The translations under genes and the position numbers were made by a program. Under the pieces are notes generated by a model. It searched no databases and was not told where the DNA came from. It saw only the letters and a list, made by a program, of their open reading frames with translations. 64,000 nucleotides of DNA from JAICKM01 sp050998805 (lineage in GTDB: Bacteria > Chloroflexota > Chloroflexia > QHBQ01 > JAICKM01): assembly GCA_050998805.1 (NCBI GenBank), contig JBPCPV010000028.1:1-64000 (forward strand), in the 5' to 3' direction. How positions within the stretch are numbered: the first letter of the stretch is position 1; each line of letters opens with the position of its first letter. Below are positions 56,278 through 64,000 of this stretch, in pieces.

Positions 56278-57768
56278 TTAGTGAGACGTAGGCAGCCCTG
56301 GCGATTTCGGTCGGTCGCCCCGTCCGGTGAAGACGACCTTATCGCCTCCCGCCCGCACGGTCTTTGCCTTGCCACCGGCCTGTGGCGCCAGCGACAGGCC
56401 CGGTACAGGCGAGTACATCGCCTCGTCGAACACGCCGCCGCTCGGAGCATGGGCGATAGCGAATACCGGGTGGGCCTTGCCGAGGGTGTCGAACGAAGTG
56501 GAGATGTAATCCCCGACCATGTAGCCCTGGTTGGTGGACGCCAGCCATGTCAACGTCATCGGACCGGCGACTGCAGTGGGCGCGGTCCAACTCGCTCCAC
56601 CGTCAGTGGAGGATATGAAACCGACATCGAGTTGGCAGCTGGAAACGGTGCAGTTGGCGGTCGGGTAGTAGTAGTAGGTGAGCGCGAGGTGAGCGACGGG
56701 GTTGGATCTGGCCTTATCCACGGCGATACCGGGGATGAAGTGGTCAACCGTGGAGCTTACGGGGTCAATCGGGATGCGCGTGACCGCCGACCAGGTGAGG
56801 CCGTCGGTGGAGGAACTCATCACGATGTCGTTGGAGCTACAGCCGCTGCGGAAGCGGCAGTCCTGCCAGACGACGAAGACCCGCCCGCCGGAGTCGACCT
56901 CGGCGGAGGGGAGAGGGCTGGTACGGATGCTGCCGCCCTCCGCGTGCTCACTCACGCTGGCGACTGTGATGGCGCTACTCCAACTCGCTCCGCCGTCGGT
57001 GGAGCGGAATGACCCGATCCCCGAATCGTTCTCGCTGTAGGGAACGACGACATTGCCGTTGGACTGCACGACAGGCTGCCCGCCGAGGCCGCTGGGGCTG
57101 CCGGAAGGTGTTCGAACCGGGCCCCAAGTGAGGCCGCCGTCCGACGATGTGCTCATCTGTAGCAGGTTGCCGGCGCTGTTATTGTCCCACTCGGAGTAGC
57201 AGCGCCCATAGAAGGGGCTACTCGGCGCGTCGTCGCAGGCGATCCAGTTCTTGTCGAGTCCGTTCTGGACGACGATGTTTATGGGGTTCGACCAGGTGAG
57301 GCCTCCGTCGGTCGAGCGGTTGTTCATCACCGCACCGCCGATAGTCCCGCCGGTCGGCAGAGGCAGCGTGTTGATCAGCCAGACCCCGTGCGCCACATCG
57401 TAGGCAACCGACGGATCGGTGTCGCGGCCCCACGGCCCGGGGGGAGTGGCGAAGGTCGTCGTGCCCGGCAAGAAGCCGTGCGTCCAGTTGGCTCCGTTGT
57501 CCGTAGATGTGGCCCAGCCGACGTTGGAGGAGCCGCCGTTCGTGAACCGCCCGACCTGGGAGGCTTCCACGATTGTGCTCCCATAGGAGAAGGTGTCCGG
57601 CTCGACTTCAGTCGCGTGCTGGCTGGTGTTGTTCGTGTAGGGATCCATGCTGACCTGAACCACCGTGACGTTGGCGAGCGCAAGCAGGCCCGAACTCAAC
57701 GCGAGGGTCAGGGCGGCGACGAGCGCCGTATAGAGCTTGATCTTCCTGTGGATCGCGAAATGGTGCAT
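56278..57768 (-). CDS. Secreted BNR/sialidase-like repeat protein, copy 2
   Basis: This 496-aa protein is collinear with the 54675-56171 product: same signal peptide core (LALSSGLLALANVTVVQVSMD), same Asp-boxes and same Cys motifs. Long stretches are identical (QDCRFRSGCSSNDIVMSSST). Differences concentrate in the middle blades. A TATAAT box lies before an AAAGGAG site, so each copy is expressed separately. A recent tandem duplication with divergence of binding surface is likely. Confidence 0.82.
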   Translation of the reverse strand: MHHFAIHRKIKLYTALVAALTLALSSGLLALANVTVVQVSMDPYTNNTSQHATEVEPDTFSYGSTIVEASQVGRFTNGGSSNVGWATSTDNGANWTHGFLPGTTTFATPPGPWGRDTDPSVAYDVAHGVWLINTLPLPTGGTIGGAVMNNRSTDGGLTWSNPINIVVQNGLDKNWIACDDAPSSPFYGRCYSEWDNNSAGNLLQMSTSSDGGLTWGPVRTPSGSPSGLGGQPVVQSNGNVVVPYSENDSGIGSFRSTDGGASWSSAITVASVSEHAEGGSIRTSPLPSAEVDSGGRVFVVWQDCRFRSGCSSNDIVMSSSTDGLTWSAVTRIPIDPVSSTVDHFIPGIAVDKARSNPVAHLALTYYYYPTANCTVSSCQLDVGFISSTDGGASWTAPTAVAGPMTLTWLASTNQGYMVGDYISTSFDTLGKAHPVFAIAHAPSGGVFDEAMYSPVPGLSLAPQAGGKAKTVRAGGDKVVFTGRGDRPKSPGLPTSH

Positions 57769-57843
57769 GTTGAGTTGCTCCTTTGCTGGTGATGTTGGGG
57801 TAAGGGTTGCCCGATGATGTATTATACCATATTCGCAGTACCC

Positions 57844-58701
57844 TTAGTATTTGTAGAAGCCCTGGCCTGACTTGCGACCCAAGTACCCCGCGTCCACCAT
57901 CTTGCGGAGCAGCGGGCAGGGGCGGAACTTCGGGTCGCCGAGTTCACGGTGGAGCACCTCCATCACGTCGAGGCAGACATCGAGGCCGACGTAATCCGCC
58001 AGGGTGAGCGGCCCCATCGGGTGGTTCAGGCCGAGCTTCACCGCCGTGTCTATGTCCTCCGCCGAGGCGACGCCTTCCATTAGCGTATACATCGCCTCGT
58101 TCAATAACGGCATCAACACGCGGTTCGACACAAAGCCCGGCGAGTCGTTCACGGCGACAGCCGTCTTGCCTAGCTTCGCACTGAGGTCACGTATCGTCTC
58201 GAACGTCTCCTGACTGGTTTGGAGCGCGCGGATGATCTCGATCAATTGCATGATCGGCACTGGGTTGAAGAAATGCATCCCGATCACCCGGTCGGGCCGC
58301 TTCGTCACGGCGGCCAGCTTGGTGATCGAAATGGACGAGGTGTTGCTCGCCAGGATCGTCCCCGGCCGGCAGATGCCGTCCAGCCGGCCCAGCAGATCTT
58401 TCTTCACCTCGAACTTCTCGAAGACCGCCTCGATCACCAGGTCGGCCTTTGCCATATCCTCGATGTTCGTGCTCGGCGTGATCCGCGCGTAGATCGCGTC
58501 TCGCTCCTCGGGGCCGAACTTGCCCTTCTCCGCGAGCTTGCCCAGGCTCTTTTGGATGGTCCCAAGCCCTCTCCGCACGAAAGCATCTTCGCGGTCGTTC
58601 ATAATCACGTCAAATCCGGCCTGCGCGCAGACCTGGGCGATCCCGTTTCCCATCGCTCCCGCGCCGACCACGCCGATTGTCTTGATCGTCTTGATCTCCA
58701 T
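57844..58701 (-). CDS. 3-hydroxybutyryl-CoA (3-hydroxyacyl-CoA) dehydrogenase
   Basis: This 285-aa NAD-dependent enzyme oxidises 3-hydroxyacyl-CoA. The NAD motif is GVVGAGAMGNGIAQVCAQAG. The catalytic His-Glu pair is in GMHFFNPVPIMQLIEIIR, and NDSPGFVSNRVLMPLLNEAM with GLNHPMGPLTLADYVGLDV completes the signature. The length matches Hbd/PaaH. The start at 58701 has AGAGGAGG, which lies within the last codons of the phosphofructokinase gene one nt upstream, so the two are coupled. It could serve beta-oxidation or butyrate/PHB-type pathways. Confidence 0.93.
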   Translation of the reverse strand: MEIKTIKTIGVVGAGAMGNGIAQVCAQAGFDVIMNDREDAFVRRGLGTIQKSLGKLAEKGKFGPEERDAIYARITPSTNIEDMAKADLVIEAVFEKFEVKKDLLGRLDGICRPGTILASNTSSISITKLAAVTKRPDRVIGMHFFNPVPIMQLIEIIRALQTSQETFETIRDLSAKLGKTAVAVNDSPGFVSNRVLMPLLNEAMYTLMEGVASAEDIDTAVKLGLNHPMGPLTLADYVGLDVCLDVMEVLHRELGDPKFRPCPLLRKMVDAGYLGRKSGQGFYKY

Positions 58702-58702
58702 G

Positions 58703-59899
58703 CTATCCTCCTCTGAAATAGACAGGCAACGGCCCACCGATCAAGGGCAGTGCGTACTCGATGAAGGCGTCGGTGATGTTGTTGCCTGCGGGGTTTATGA
58801 ACTCGTCGGGCAGCAGCCGCTCGGTGTTGGCTATCTCGCTCAACGGGACCAGACGCGTCTCGCATCGGTAGACGGGGCCGGGGAGGCGCACCAGCGACAC
58901 CATACGATCGGTCTCGCTGGCCGCCGTCGCGCGTACCGCTGCGGCACCACAGCGCCACGCCTCCTCCCGATCCACCGGGGAAACCAGCGCGCCCGACATG
59001 CGCTGCAATGTCCCCGGCTTGTCGAAGCGCGCGCGTATGCCGGTCTGCTGCATGACCTCTTGGCAGAGCATGTCTGCGGGGCCGGGGTAATATGCATGGC
59101 CGAAGGAGTCCACGAAGCGTGCGGGGCCGGTGTGCAGGCGGTTGTCGCCCGGCCCGTTCAAGTTCTCGCTGATCACGATGACGCAGTGCCCCTCGCGCTC
59201 AACCACGCCCTGCACATCGGCGAGGAAGCGGTCAAGGTATAGCGGGCGCTCCGGCACGTAGATCAGGTGGGGCGTCGTCGGGTCCGCCGTGCGGGCGAGC
59301 GCAGCAGCAGCCGCGATCCAGCCGGCATAACGCCCACTGACTTCGAGTATCTTCACCGGGTAGGTTTCGGGCATCGCCCGTGTGTCGAGCGTGGTTTCGA
59401 GTGTCGCAACGGCGACATAGCGGGCGACGCTGCCGTAGCCGGGGCAGTGGTCGGTCGCCGGCAGGTCGTTGTCCATCGTCTTGGGCACGGCCACCACCCG
59501 TAGCGGGTCGTCGGCGTGGGCAGCAGCCTGCGCGAGCCGGTGGGCCGTATCCGCCGAGTCGTTGCCGCCGATGTAGACAAAGGCCCCCGCATTCAGCGCG
59601 CGCAGGGCGGCCAGCGCCTCGGCCACCTGCTCTGCGTCCAGCTTCATACGGCACGCGCCGAGCGCCGACGACGGGGTTGCGGCCAGTTGGTCCAGCTCGT
59701 CGTCGGTCAGCGCGGTCAGGTCGGTCCACTCCCCGGCGAGCAGCCCTCGCACGCCGTATCGCAGGCCCACCACCCGCGCATAGCCGGCCGCCCGCGCCTC
59801 GGCGACTACTCCGGCGAGGCTGCTGTTGATCACTGGGGTCGGCCCCCCCGCCTGCCCGACGACGAGGGTGCGGAGGTGAGGTGTTGGGGTGTTGCTCAT
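58703..59899 (-). CDS. 6-phosphofructokinase, PPi-dependent signature
   Basis: This is a 398-aa PFK. The substrate motif VYIGGNDSADTA and catalytic PKTMDND are present. Lys in PKTMDND (Gly in ATP enzymes) and Asp after GGN (Gly in ATP-type GGDGS) mark PPi-dependent members. YPVKILEVSGRYAGWIAAAAAL follows, as in the PPi-PFK long group. The enzyme would run reversibly in glycolysis and gluconeogenesis. A -10 box ends 8 nt before ATG 59899 and there is no ribosome-binding site, so the mRNA is probably leaderless. Its 3' end supplies the ribosome-binding site of the next gene. Confidence 0.88.
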   Translation of the reverse strand: MSNTPTPHLRTLVVGQAGGPTPVINSSLAGVVAEARAAGYARVVGLRYGVRGLLAGEWTDLTALTDDELDQLAATPSSALGACRMKLDAEQVAEALAALRALNAGAFVYIGGNDSADTAHRLAQAAAHADDPLRVVAVPKTMDNDLPATDHCPGYGSVARYVAVATLETTLDTRAMPETYPVKILEVSGRYAGWIAAAAALARTADPTTPHLIYVPERPLYLDRFLADVQGVVEREGHCVIVISENLNGPGDNRLHTGPARFVDSFGHAYYPGPADMLCQEVMQQTGIRARFDKPGTLQRMSGALVSPVDREEAWRCGAAAVRATAASETDRMVSLVRLPGPVYRCETRLVPLSEIANTERLLPDEFINPAGNNITDAFIEYALPLIGGPLPVYFRGG

Positions 59900-59906
59900 C
59901 GGCATG

Positions 59907-59935
59907 ATTTTACGTGGAAGCGGGTATCGTGTCAA
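59907..59935 (-). promoter_or_regulatory. Promoter of a leaderless phosphofructokinase gene
   Basis: TTGACA (59935-59930), 17 nt, TAAAAT (59912-59907); the A of ATG 59899 is the eighth base after the -10 box. Confidence 0.8.
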
Positions 59936-59941
59936 GGCTGC

Positions 59942-62155
59942 TCACCCGACAGCCACCCTTATGCCGCCGGGATTGCGGAGCACCTGCACAGTCGGCTGGG
60001 CATCGGGTGTCGCACGGCTGATCACCAGGTCGAGCGTCCGCCGACCGACGCGCAGGTTCTGGATCTGCACGCGGTTCAGCTCCTTGGGGAAGTGCGGGTC
60101 GAGGCGGATCTCTCCCTTGACCGCATCGGCTTCGAGGCCGAGCATCGCCTGGAAGAGGTGTATCATGGTGCCGGCTGCCCACGCCTGCGGGCTGCACGAT
60201 ACTGGGTATTCCGCCGGGATGTTGTAGTAGCGGAGGTCGCGGGCAAAACCGCAGTAGAGTTCGGGCAGGCGCAGGTAACGGAAGTGGAGCGAGGCGTCCA
60301 TGATGGCATCGAATATCTGTAGCGCAGCGTCGCCGTAGCCCCGGCCCACAAGCCCCGCCGCTATAATCGCGTTGTCGTGCGGCCAGATCGAGCCGTTATG
60401 ATAGCTCATCGGGTTGAAGCTGGGGTGATTGCTGCTCACGGTTCGTATCCCCCAGCCGCACGTCATGTCGCGGCCCATCAGCTTCTCGACTACCGCATCG
60501 CGGTGTTCATCGATCAGGTCGGTGAGGAGGCAGTGGCCGGGGTTCGATGTCACGGTCGGGAGCGGGCGTCCCTTGCCGTCGAGCGCCTGCGCGTAATAGC
60601 CGAGGTCGGGCAGCCAGAAGTCGCGGTTGAAGCGCAGCTTGAGGTCGTCGGCTTCTGCGGTGAGGCGGGCCGCGAGCGTTTTGCCGCCGCGCCGGGCGTA
60701 GATCTCGCTCAGCCAACGTTTGGCGGCATAGACGTATCCCTGCACCTCGACGAGGGCGACCGGCCCTTCGGGATAGCTGCCGTCGGGCCACTGGAGGGCG
60801 TCCTTCGAGTCTTTCCAGCCCTGGTTGCTGAGGCTGCCGCCGGTGTGGCTGCCGCGAGCGTGTTCCACATACCCACGCCCGGTCATATCCGCGTAGTTAT
60901 CTATCCAGTCGAGGGCGGCCAGGACATGCGGCTGCATCTCGGCGAATAGCTCATCATCGTCGAGCCATCGCATGGTCAGGGCGAAAAGCATCAGGAAGAG
61001 GGGCGTGGCGTCCACGGTGCCGTAATACGGCGCGTGGGGGATCTCGCCGAGCCGGGCCATCTCGCCGGTGCGGATCTCGTGGAGGATCTTGCCGGGCTGC
61101 TCCTCTCGATAGGGATCTACCTTCTTGCCCTGGTGGCGGGCCAGGAAGCGGAGCGTGCCGACGGCTATCTCCGGCTTGAAGATCAGGGTTTGCAGGGCGG
61201 TGATCAGCGCGTCGCGGCCAAAGGGGACCGCGTACCAGGGGATGCCCGCCACCGGCAAGAAACCGCCCTCCACCGGCTGACTGAGTACCCGCAGGTCGGC
61301 CAGGCTGCGCGCGATCAGCCGGTTGAGGAGGGTGTGATCGGTCTGTACGTCCCAGCCGGTCTCCCATTGATGGTAGGCGCGGAGCAGACGGCGTGCGTCT
61401 TCGTCGAACTGCGGGGAGGGCGCAGGCTCCGGTGGACCGTCGGGCGCGACGAGCAGCGTCACAGCCCAGGGCTGGGACGGGGGCAACGTCACCTGCCAAC
61501 TTACGTGAGCCAGGGGCGGCAGCACAGTCTCGGTCATCGTCTTCTGCGCCGACTCGGGCAGCACTGTGCCTGGTTCAGCGCGCAACTTCTCTTTTTGCTG
61601 ATCGAGCACCACCTGGGTCGGCGCGGGGTCGAAGCTGATCCGCGTCCGGCGGAGCTTGCCGTCGAGGCCGGTGTAGCTGAACGTCAGCACGCCGTCGGCC
61701 CAGGTCGGCGGCCCGACGATGCCCCGCGCGGGGCGTGGATAGCCCCGCACATCGAACATGTCGCGGAAGTCTGCCCCGATCTCCAGGGTGAGCAAGACCT
61801 GCACCGGCGCGCGGTTGTAGTTCATCAGGCCGATCCGCTCGCGGAGGCCGTCGCGCACCAGGCGGTTACGCCGCAGGCTGATCGTGTGGGGCAGCACGTC
61901 GGGCTGTGCTTCGCCGGTCAGCAGGGGGTTGGTGAACTGCAAGTTCGCCATGAAGTCCTGCTCGCACGACGAGGAGAGCAGCGTCGGCGGCTGGCCGTTC
62001 AGCGCGAGGCGGTAGATGCTCAGGTAGCGCGTGTCGTTGTGGTAGAGGCCGAGCGTCTGGCCCGCCGCAATATCGCCGCGCGGGTCCGACACCATGAACA
62101 TCTCGCCCTCGCGCAACACCAGGTTGTCCCTTCCCCCCGCCCACGGATCGCTCAT
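59942..62155 (-). CDS. Amylo-alpha-1,6-glucosidase / glycogen-debranching-like enzyme
   Basis: This is a 737-aa protein. The N-terminal domain has NLVLREGEMFMVSDPRGDIA and LGLYHNDTRYLSIYRLALNG, the GDE_N_bis type. An (alpha/alpha)6 barrel follows: AGIPWYAVPFGRDALITALQ, ATPLFLMLFALTMRW, NQGWKDSKDALQWPDGS and SWAxHDNAIIAAGL-like IWPHDNAIIAAGL. Trp/Asp/Glu residues of GH63/GH133-like enzymes occur in these motifs. It may hydrolyse branch points in glycogen or related glucans. ATG 62155 has AGGAGGG upstream. The gene sits upstream of PFK and beside a glycosyltransferase, consistent with glycan/glycogen metabolism. Confidence 0.87.
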   Translation of the reverse strand: MSDPWAGGRDNLVLREGEMFMVSDPRGDIAAGQTLGLYHNDTRYLSIYRLALNGQPPTLLSSSCEQDFMANLQFTNPLLTGEAQPDVLPHTISLRRNRLVRDGLRERIGLMNYNRAPVQVLLTLEIGADFRDMFDVRGYPRPARGIVGPPTWADGVLTFSYTGLDGKLRRTRISFDPAPTQVVLDQQKEKLRAEPGTVLPESAQKTMTETVLPPLAHVSWQVTLPPSQPWAVTLLVAPDGPPEPAPSPQFDEDARRLLRAYHQWETGWDVQTDHTLLNRLIARSLADLRVLSQPVEGGFLPVAGIPWYAVPFGRDALITALQTLIFKPEIAVGTLRFLARHQGKKVDPYREEQPGKILHEIRTGEMARLGEIPHAPYYGTVDATPLFLMLFALTMRWLDDDELFAEMQPHVLAALDWIDNYADMTGRGYVEHARGSHTGGSLSNQGWKDSKDALQWPDGSYPEGPVALVEVQGYVYAAKRWLSEIYARRGGKTLAARLTAEADDLKLRFNRDFWLPDLGYYAQALDGKGRPLPTVTSNPGHCLLTDLIDEHRDAVVEKLMGRDMTCGWGIRTVSSNHPSFNPMSYHNGSIWPHDNAIIAAGLVGRGYGDAALQIFDAIMDASLHFRYLRLPELYCGFARDLRYYNIPAEYPVSCSPQAWAAGTMIHLFQAMLGLEADAVKGEIRLDPHFPKELNRVQIQNLRVGRRTLDLVISRATPDAQPTVQVLRNPGGIRVAVG

Positions 62156-62331
62156 CCGGCCCTCCTGCTTGGCTGTGTGCTTTGCATTGTAGCATACGGC
62201 GCTCAAAACTCAAAGGTCAGTGGTTAGTGGTTAGTGCGTGGTGGGTTGGCGATCTTCGGTGGGTGAAAGGGTGGGCGGCGCGGCAGCCGGCAGCGCGCAA
62301 CTCCGCACTCCGCACTCCGCACTCGGCGCGG
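62156..62331. repeat. Intergenic gap with heptamers
   Basis: TGGTTAG-type units (about 62219-62236) and ACTCCGC heptamers (about 62299-62324) lie between the divergent debranching and glycosyltransferase genes. No gene is seen. Confidence 0.75.
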
Positions 62332-62360
62332 TTGCCGGAACCGGGGGGACAGTGTACAAT
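62332..62360 (+). promoter_or_regulatory. Promoter of a leaderless glycosyltransferase gene
   Basis: TTGCCG (62332-62337), 17 nt, TACAAT (62355-62360); the ATG begins at the seventh base after the -10 box. Confidence 0.7.
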
Positions 62361-62366
62361 ACGCGC

Positions 62367-63608
62367 ATGAAGATCTGCATGGTCACGTCGTCCTATCCGA
62401 AGTACCCAGGCGACGTAACCGCCCCCTTTATCGAAGCCATTGCCCGCTACGTGGCCGCAGAGGGCCACGAGGTGCATGTGCTGGCACCCTGGCATCCCGA
62501 ACTCCGCCACGCACCCGTCGAGGACGGCGTGCATCTCCACTTCTACAAGTACGCACCTTGGCCCAACCTCAACATCTGGGGCTATGCCGAGTCGCTCGAA
62601 GCCGACATCCGCGTCCGCAACGCGATCTACCCGCTCACCCCGCTTGTTACGCTCCTCAGCTTTTTCGCGCTCATGCGCCTTACCCGGCAGATCCGCTTCG
62701 ACGTCTTGCAGGTGCATTGGGTGATCCCGAACGGGCCGGTCGGCGCGCTTGTGGCGCGGCTGCGCCGCCTGCCTCTGGTGATCAGCCTCCACGGCTCCGA
62801 CATCTTCGTCGCCGAGCACCATCGGCTGCTCGGCCTGGTGGCCCGCGCCTGCTTCGGCGCCGCAGACGAGGTGACGGCCTGTAGCGAAGACCTACGCGAG
62901 CGCGCTTGTAGACTCGGCGCGCCGCGTCGCCGCAGCCGTCTCGTGCCCTATGGTGTGGACCCCTGCGCGTTCGCCCCGGTCGAGGGCGCGCCGTCTGCCC
63001 TGCGCGGGAGGCTCGGCCTCGCCCCGAACACGCCGATAGTTCTGGCAATAGGGCGCTTAGTCTACAAAAAAGGCTTCGGCTACCTGGTCTCGGCTGCCCC
63101 CGCGATCCTCGCGCGTCACCCCGACGCCCGCATCCTGATCTCCGGCACCGGCGACCTCGCCCACGAGCTACAGAGGCAGATCACCGGCCTCGGCCTGACT
63201 GACAGGGTGCTGATGACGGGCAAGGTCGCCCACGACGAGGTGCCGACATTTCTGGCGGGCTGCGATGTCTTCGCGCTGCCCTCTGTGGTTGACCAGAGCG
63301 GCAACGTGGACGGCCTGCCGAACGCGCTGCTCGAGGCGATGGCCTCCGGCTGCTCTGTTGTGGCGGCGAACGTCGCCGGGGTGCCGCTCGCGGTGCAGAA
63401 CGGCAGCAACGGCCTCCTTGTGCCGCAGAAAGACGCCCAGGCACTCGCACAGGCGGTCAGCCGCCTGCTGGACGACCCGGAGCTACGCGCGCGGCTCGGC
63501 AAGGCCGCACGCCGCAAGATCGAAACCCAGCTAAACTGGCCCCACATCGCAGGCATATTCACGGCGGTATACCGCGCCGCAGCCAGACGGCGAGCACGCA
63601 GGACATAG
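62367..63608 (+). CDS. Glycosyltransferase family 4 protein
   Basis: This 413-aa GT-B enzyme has an N-terminal domain that starts MKICMVTSSYPKYPGDVTAP and contains the acceptor-site segment VISLHGSDIFVAEHH. The C-terminal donor domain has PIVLAIGRLVYKKGFGYLV, ILISGTGDLAHELQ and the nucleotide-sugar motif FALPSVVDQSGNVDGLPNAL with LLEAMASGCSVV (E-x7-E type). It transfers a sugar with retention of configuration, probably onto a lipid or polysaccharide. The longer open frame upstream is repeat DNA; the start here follows a -10 box directly. folE begins 2 nt after its stop. Confidence 0.9.
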   Translation: MKICMVTSSYPKYPGDVTAPFIEAIARYVAAEGHEVHVLAPWHPELRHAPVEDGVHLHFYKYAPWPNLNIWGYAESLEADIRVRNAIYPLTPLVTLLSFFALMRLTRQIRFDVLQVHWVIPNGPVGALVARLRRLPLVISLHGSDIFVAEHHRLLGLVARACFGAADEVTACSEDLRERACRLGAPRRRSRLVPYGVDPCAFAPVEGAPSALRGRLGLAPNTPIVLAIGRLVYKKGFGYLVSAAPAILARHPDARILISGTGDLAHELQRQITGLGLTDRVLMTGKVAHDEVPTFLAGCDVFALPSVVDQSGNVDGLPNALLEAMASGCSVVAANVAGVPLAVQNGSNGLLVPQKDAQALAQAVSRLLDDPELRARLGKAARRKIETQLNWPHIAGIFTAVYRAAARRRARRT

Positions 63609-63610
63609 CG

Positions 63611-64000
63611 ATGGACCACGAGAAGATAGAGCAAGCTGTGCGCCTGCTGTTGGAAGCGGTCGGCGAAGACCCCCGCAGAGAGGGGCTGCTCGGCACGCCC
63701 CACCGCGTCGCCGACATGTACGAGGAGATACTCGCGGGCATCGGCCAAGACCCTCTGCCGCTGCTCTCCGTCACCTTCCAAGAGCACCACAAAGAGATGG
63801 TGATCCTGCGCGACATACCCCTCTACTCCCTCTGCGAGCACCACCTGCTGCCGTTCCACGGCACCGCCCACATCGGCTACATCCCGCGCGGGCGCATCGT
63901 CGGCCTCAGCAAACTCGCCCGTGTCACCGACCTGCTGTCGAAGCGCCTCCAGGTGCAGGAACGGCTCACGAGCGAGATCGCCGACGCGCTTGTGGAGAGC
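63611..64000 (+). CDS. folE: GTP cyclohydrolase I (partial, runs off the window)
   Basis: The first 130 codons are present. KIEQAVRLLLEAVGEDPRRE, GLLGTPHRVADMYEEILAG and LYSLCEHHLLPFHGTAHIGY are the FolE signature, with the zinc Cys and His in LCEHH. GRIVGLSKLARVTDLLSKRL follows. It makes dihydroneopterin triphosphate for folate and pterin synthesis. The C-terminal ~60 residues, including the second zinc Cys, lie beyond base 64000. It is cotranscribed with the glycosyltransferase. Confidence 0.95.
   Translation, partial: MDHEKIEQAVRLLLEAVGEDPRREGLLGTPHRVADMYEEILAGIGQDPLPLLSVTFQEHHKEMVILRDIPLYSLCEHHLLPFHGTAHIGYIPRGRIVGLSKLARVTDLLSKRLQVQERLTSEIADALVES

Overview
The window is GC-rich DNA from a bacterial chromosome. 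The gene content (unlinked L10/L12 operon, PknG-like kinase with zinc ribbons, PPi-type phosphofructokinase signature, oligoendopeptidase F, many promoters sitting directly on the start codon) and the abundant heptanucleotide repeats fit a Chloroflexota-like organism best. This is inference: there is no rRNA gene in the window.

Layout. (1) About 0.2-9.7 kb is a compact phage-like element. A leftward packaging and capsid module (large terminase, portal, adaptor, scaffold-like protein, HK97-fold capsid, two small membrane proteins) and a rightward module (HTH protein, sigma factor, replication initiator) diverge from a 0.94-kb control region built on a 96-bp inverted repeat. No tail, lysis or integrase gene is visible, so it resembles a capsid-forming phage satellite. 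The initiator gene carries iterons followed by an AT-rich stretch, the arrangement of the lambda origin. (2) 9.7-13.7 kb: a VOC gene between inverted repeats, a Tat subunit, a RepA-like ATPase, and rplJ-rplL with promoter, L10 leader and terminator. (3) 13.7-18.1 kb: a leftward operon of a beta-propeller lipoprotein, a small membrane protein, a thioredoxin-fold protein with an in-frame UGA in a UxxC motif (probable selenoprotein), and an ABC exporter. (4) 18.2-26.1 kb: lipoprotein, DinB protein, two pieces of a DUF433 gene, pepF, a saccharopine-dehydrogenase-like protein, a VOC protein, a restriction-modification pair and tRNA-Arg. (5) 26.2-35.4 kb: a phosphosignalling locus with a PknG-like kinase, VWA protein, GlnX-like membrane protein, periplasmic binding protein, FHA protein and PP2C phosphatase. 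(6) 35.4-45 kb: ada, an MFS pump, then a rearranged stretch (38.7-41.4 kb) with remnants of a transposase, a cysteine desulfurase, a UvrD/PcrA helicase and a methionine-synthase-like gene, followed by intact cysteine desulfurase, ankyrin, cupin, GNAT and TMEM175 genes. (7) 45-50.4 kb: the tldD-tldE-M1 aminopeptidase operon. (8) 50.7-54.5 kb: tyrosine and tryptophan catabolism (hpd, hmgA, a VOC epimerase-like gene, kynA). (9) 54.7-64 kb: two tandem secreted BNR-repeat proteins, 3-hydroxyacyl-CoA dehydrogenase, PPi-type PFK, glycogen-debranching-like enzyme, glycosyltransferase and the start of folE.

Throughout, intergenic DNA is filled with tandem 7-bp repeats of several sequences and a dispersed ~31-bp element. 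Some have entered coding sequence in frame (portal, terminase N-terminus, cysteine desulfurase C-terminus). Several genes appear to be transcribed without a leader, from TTGCC-type promoters whose -10 box lies 6-8 nt before the ATG.
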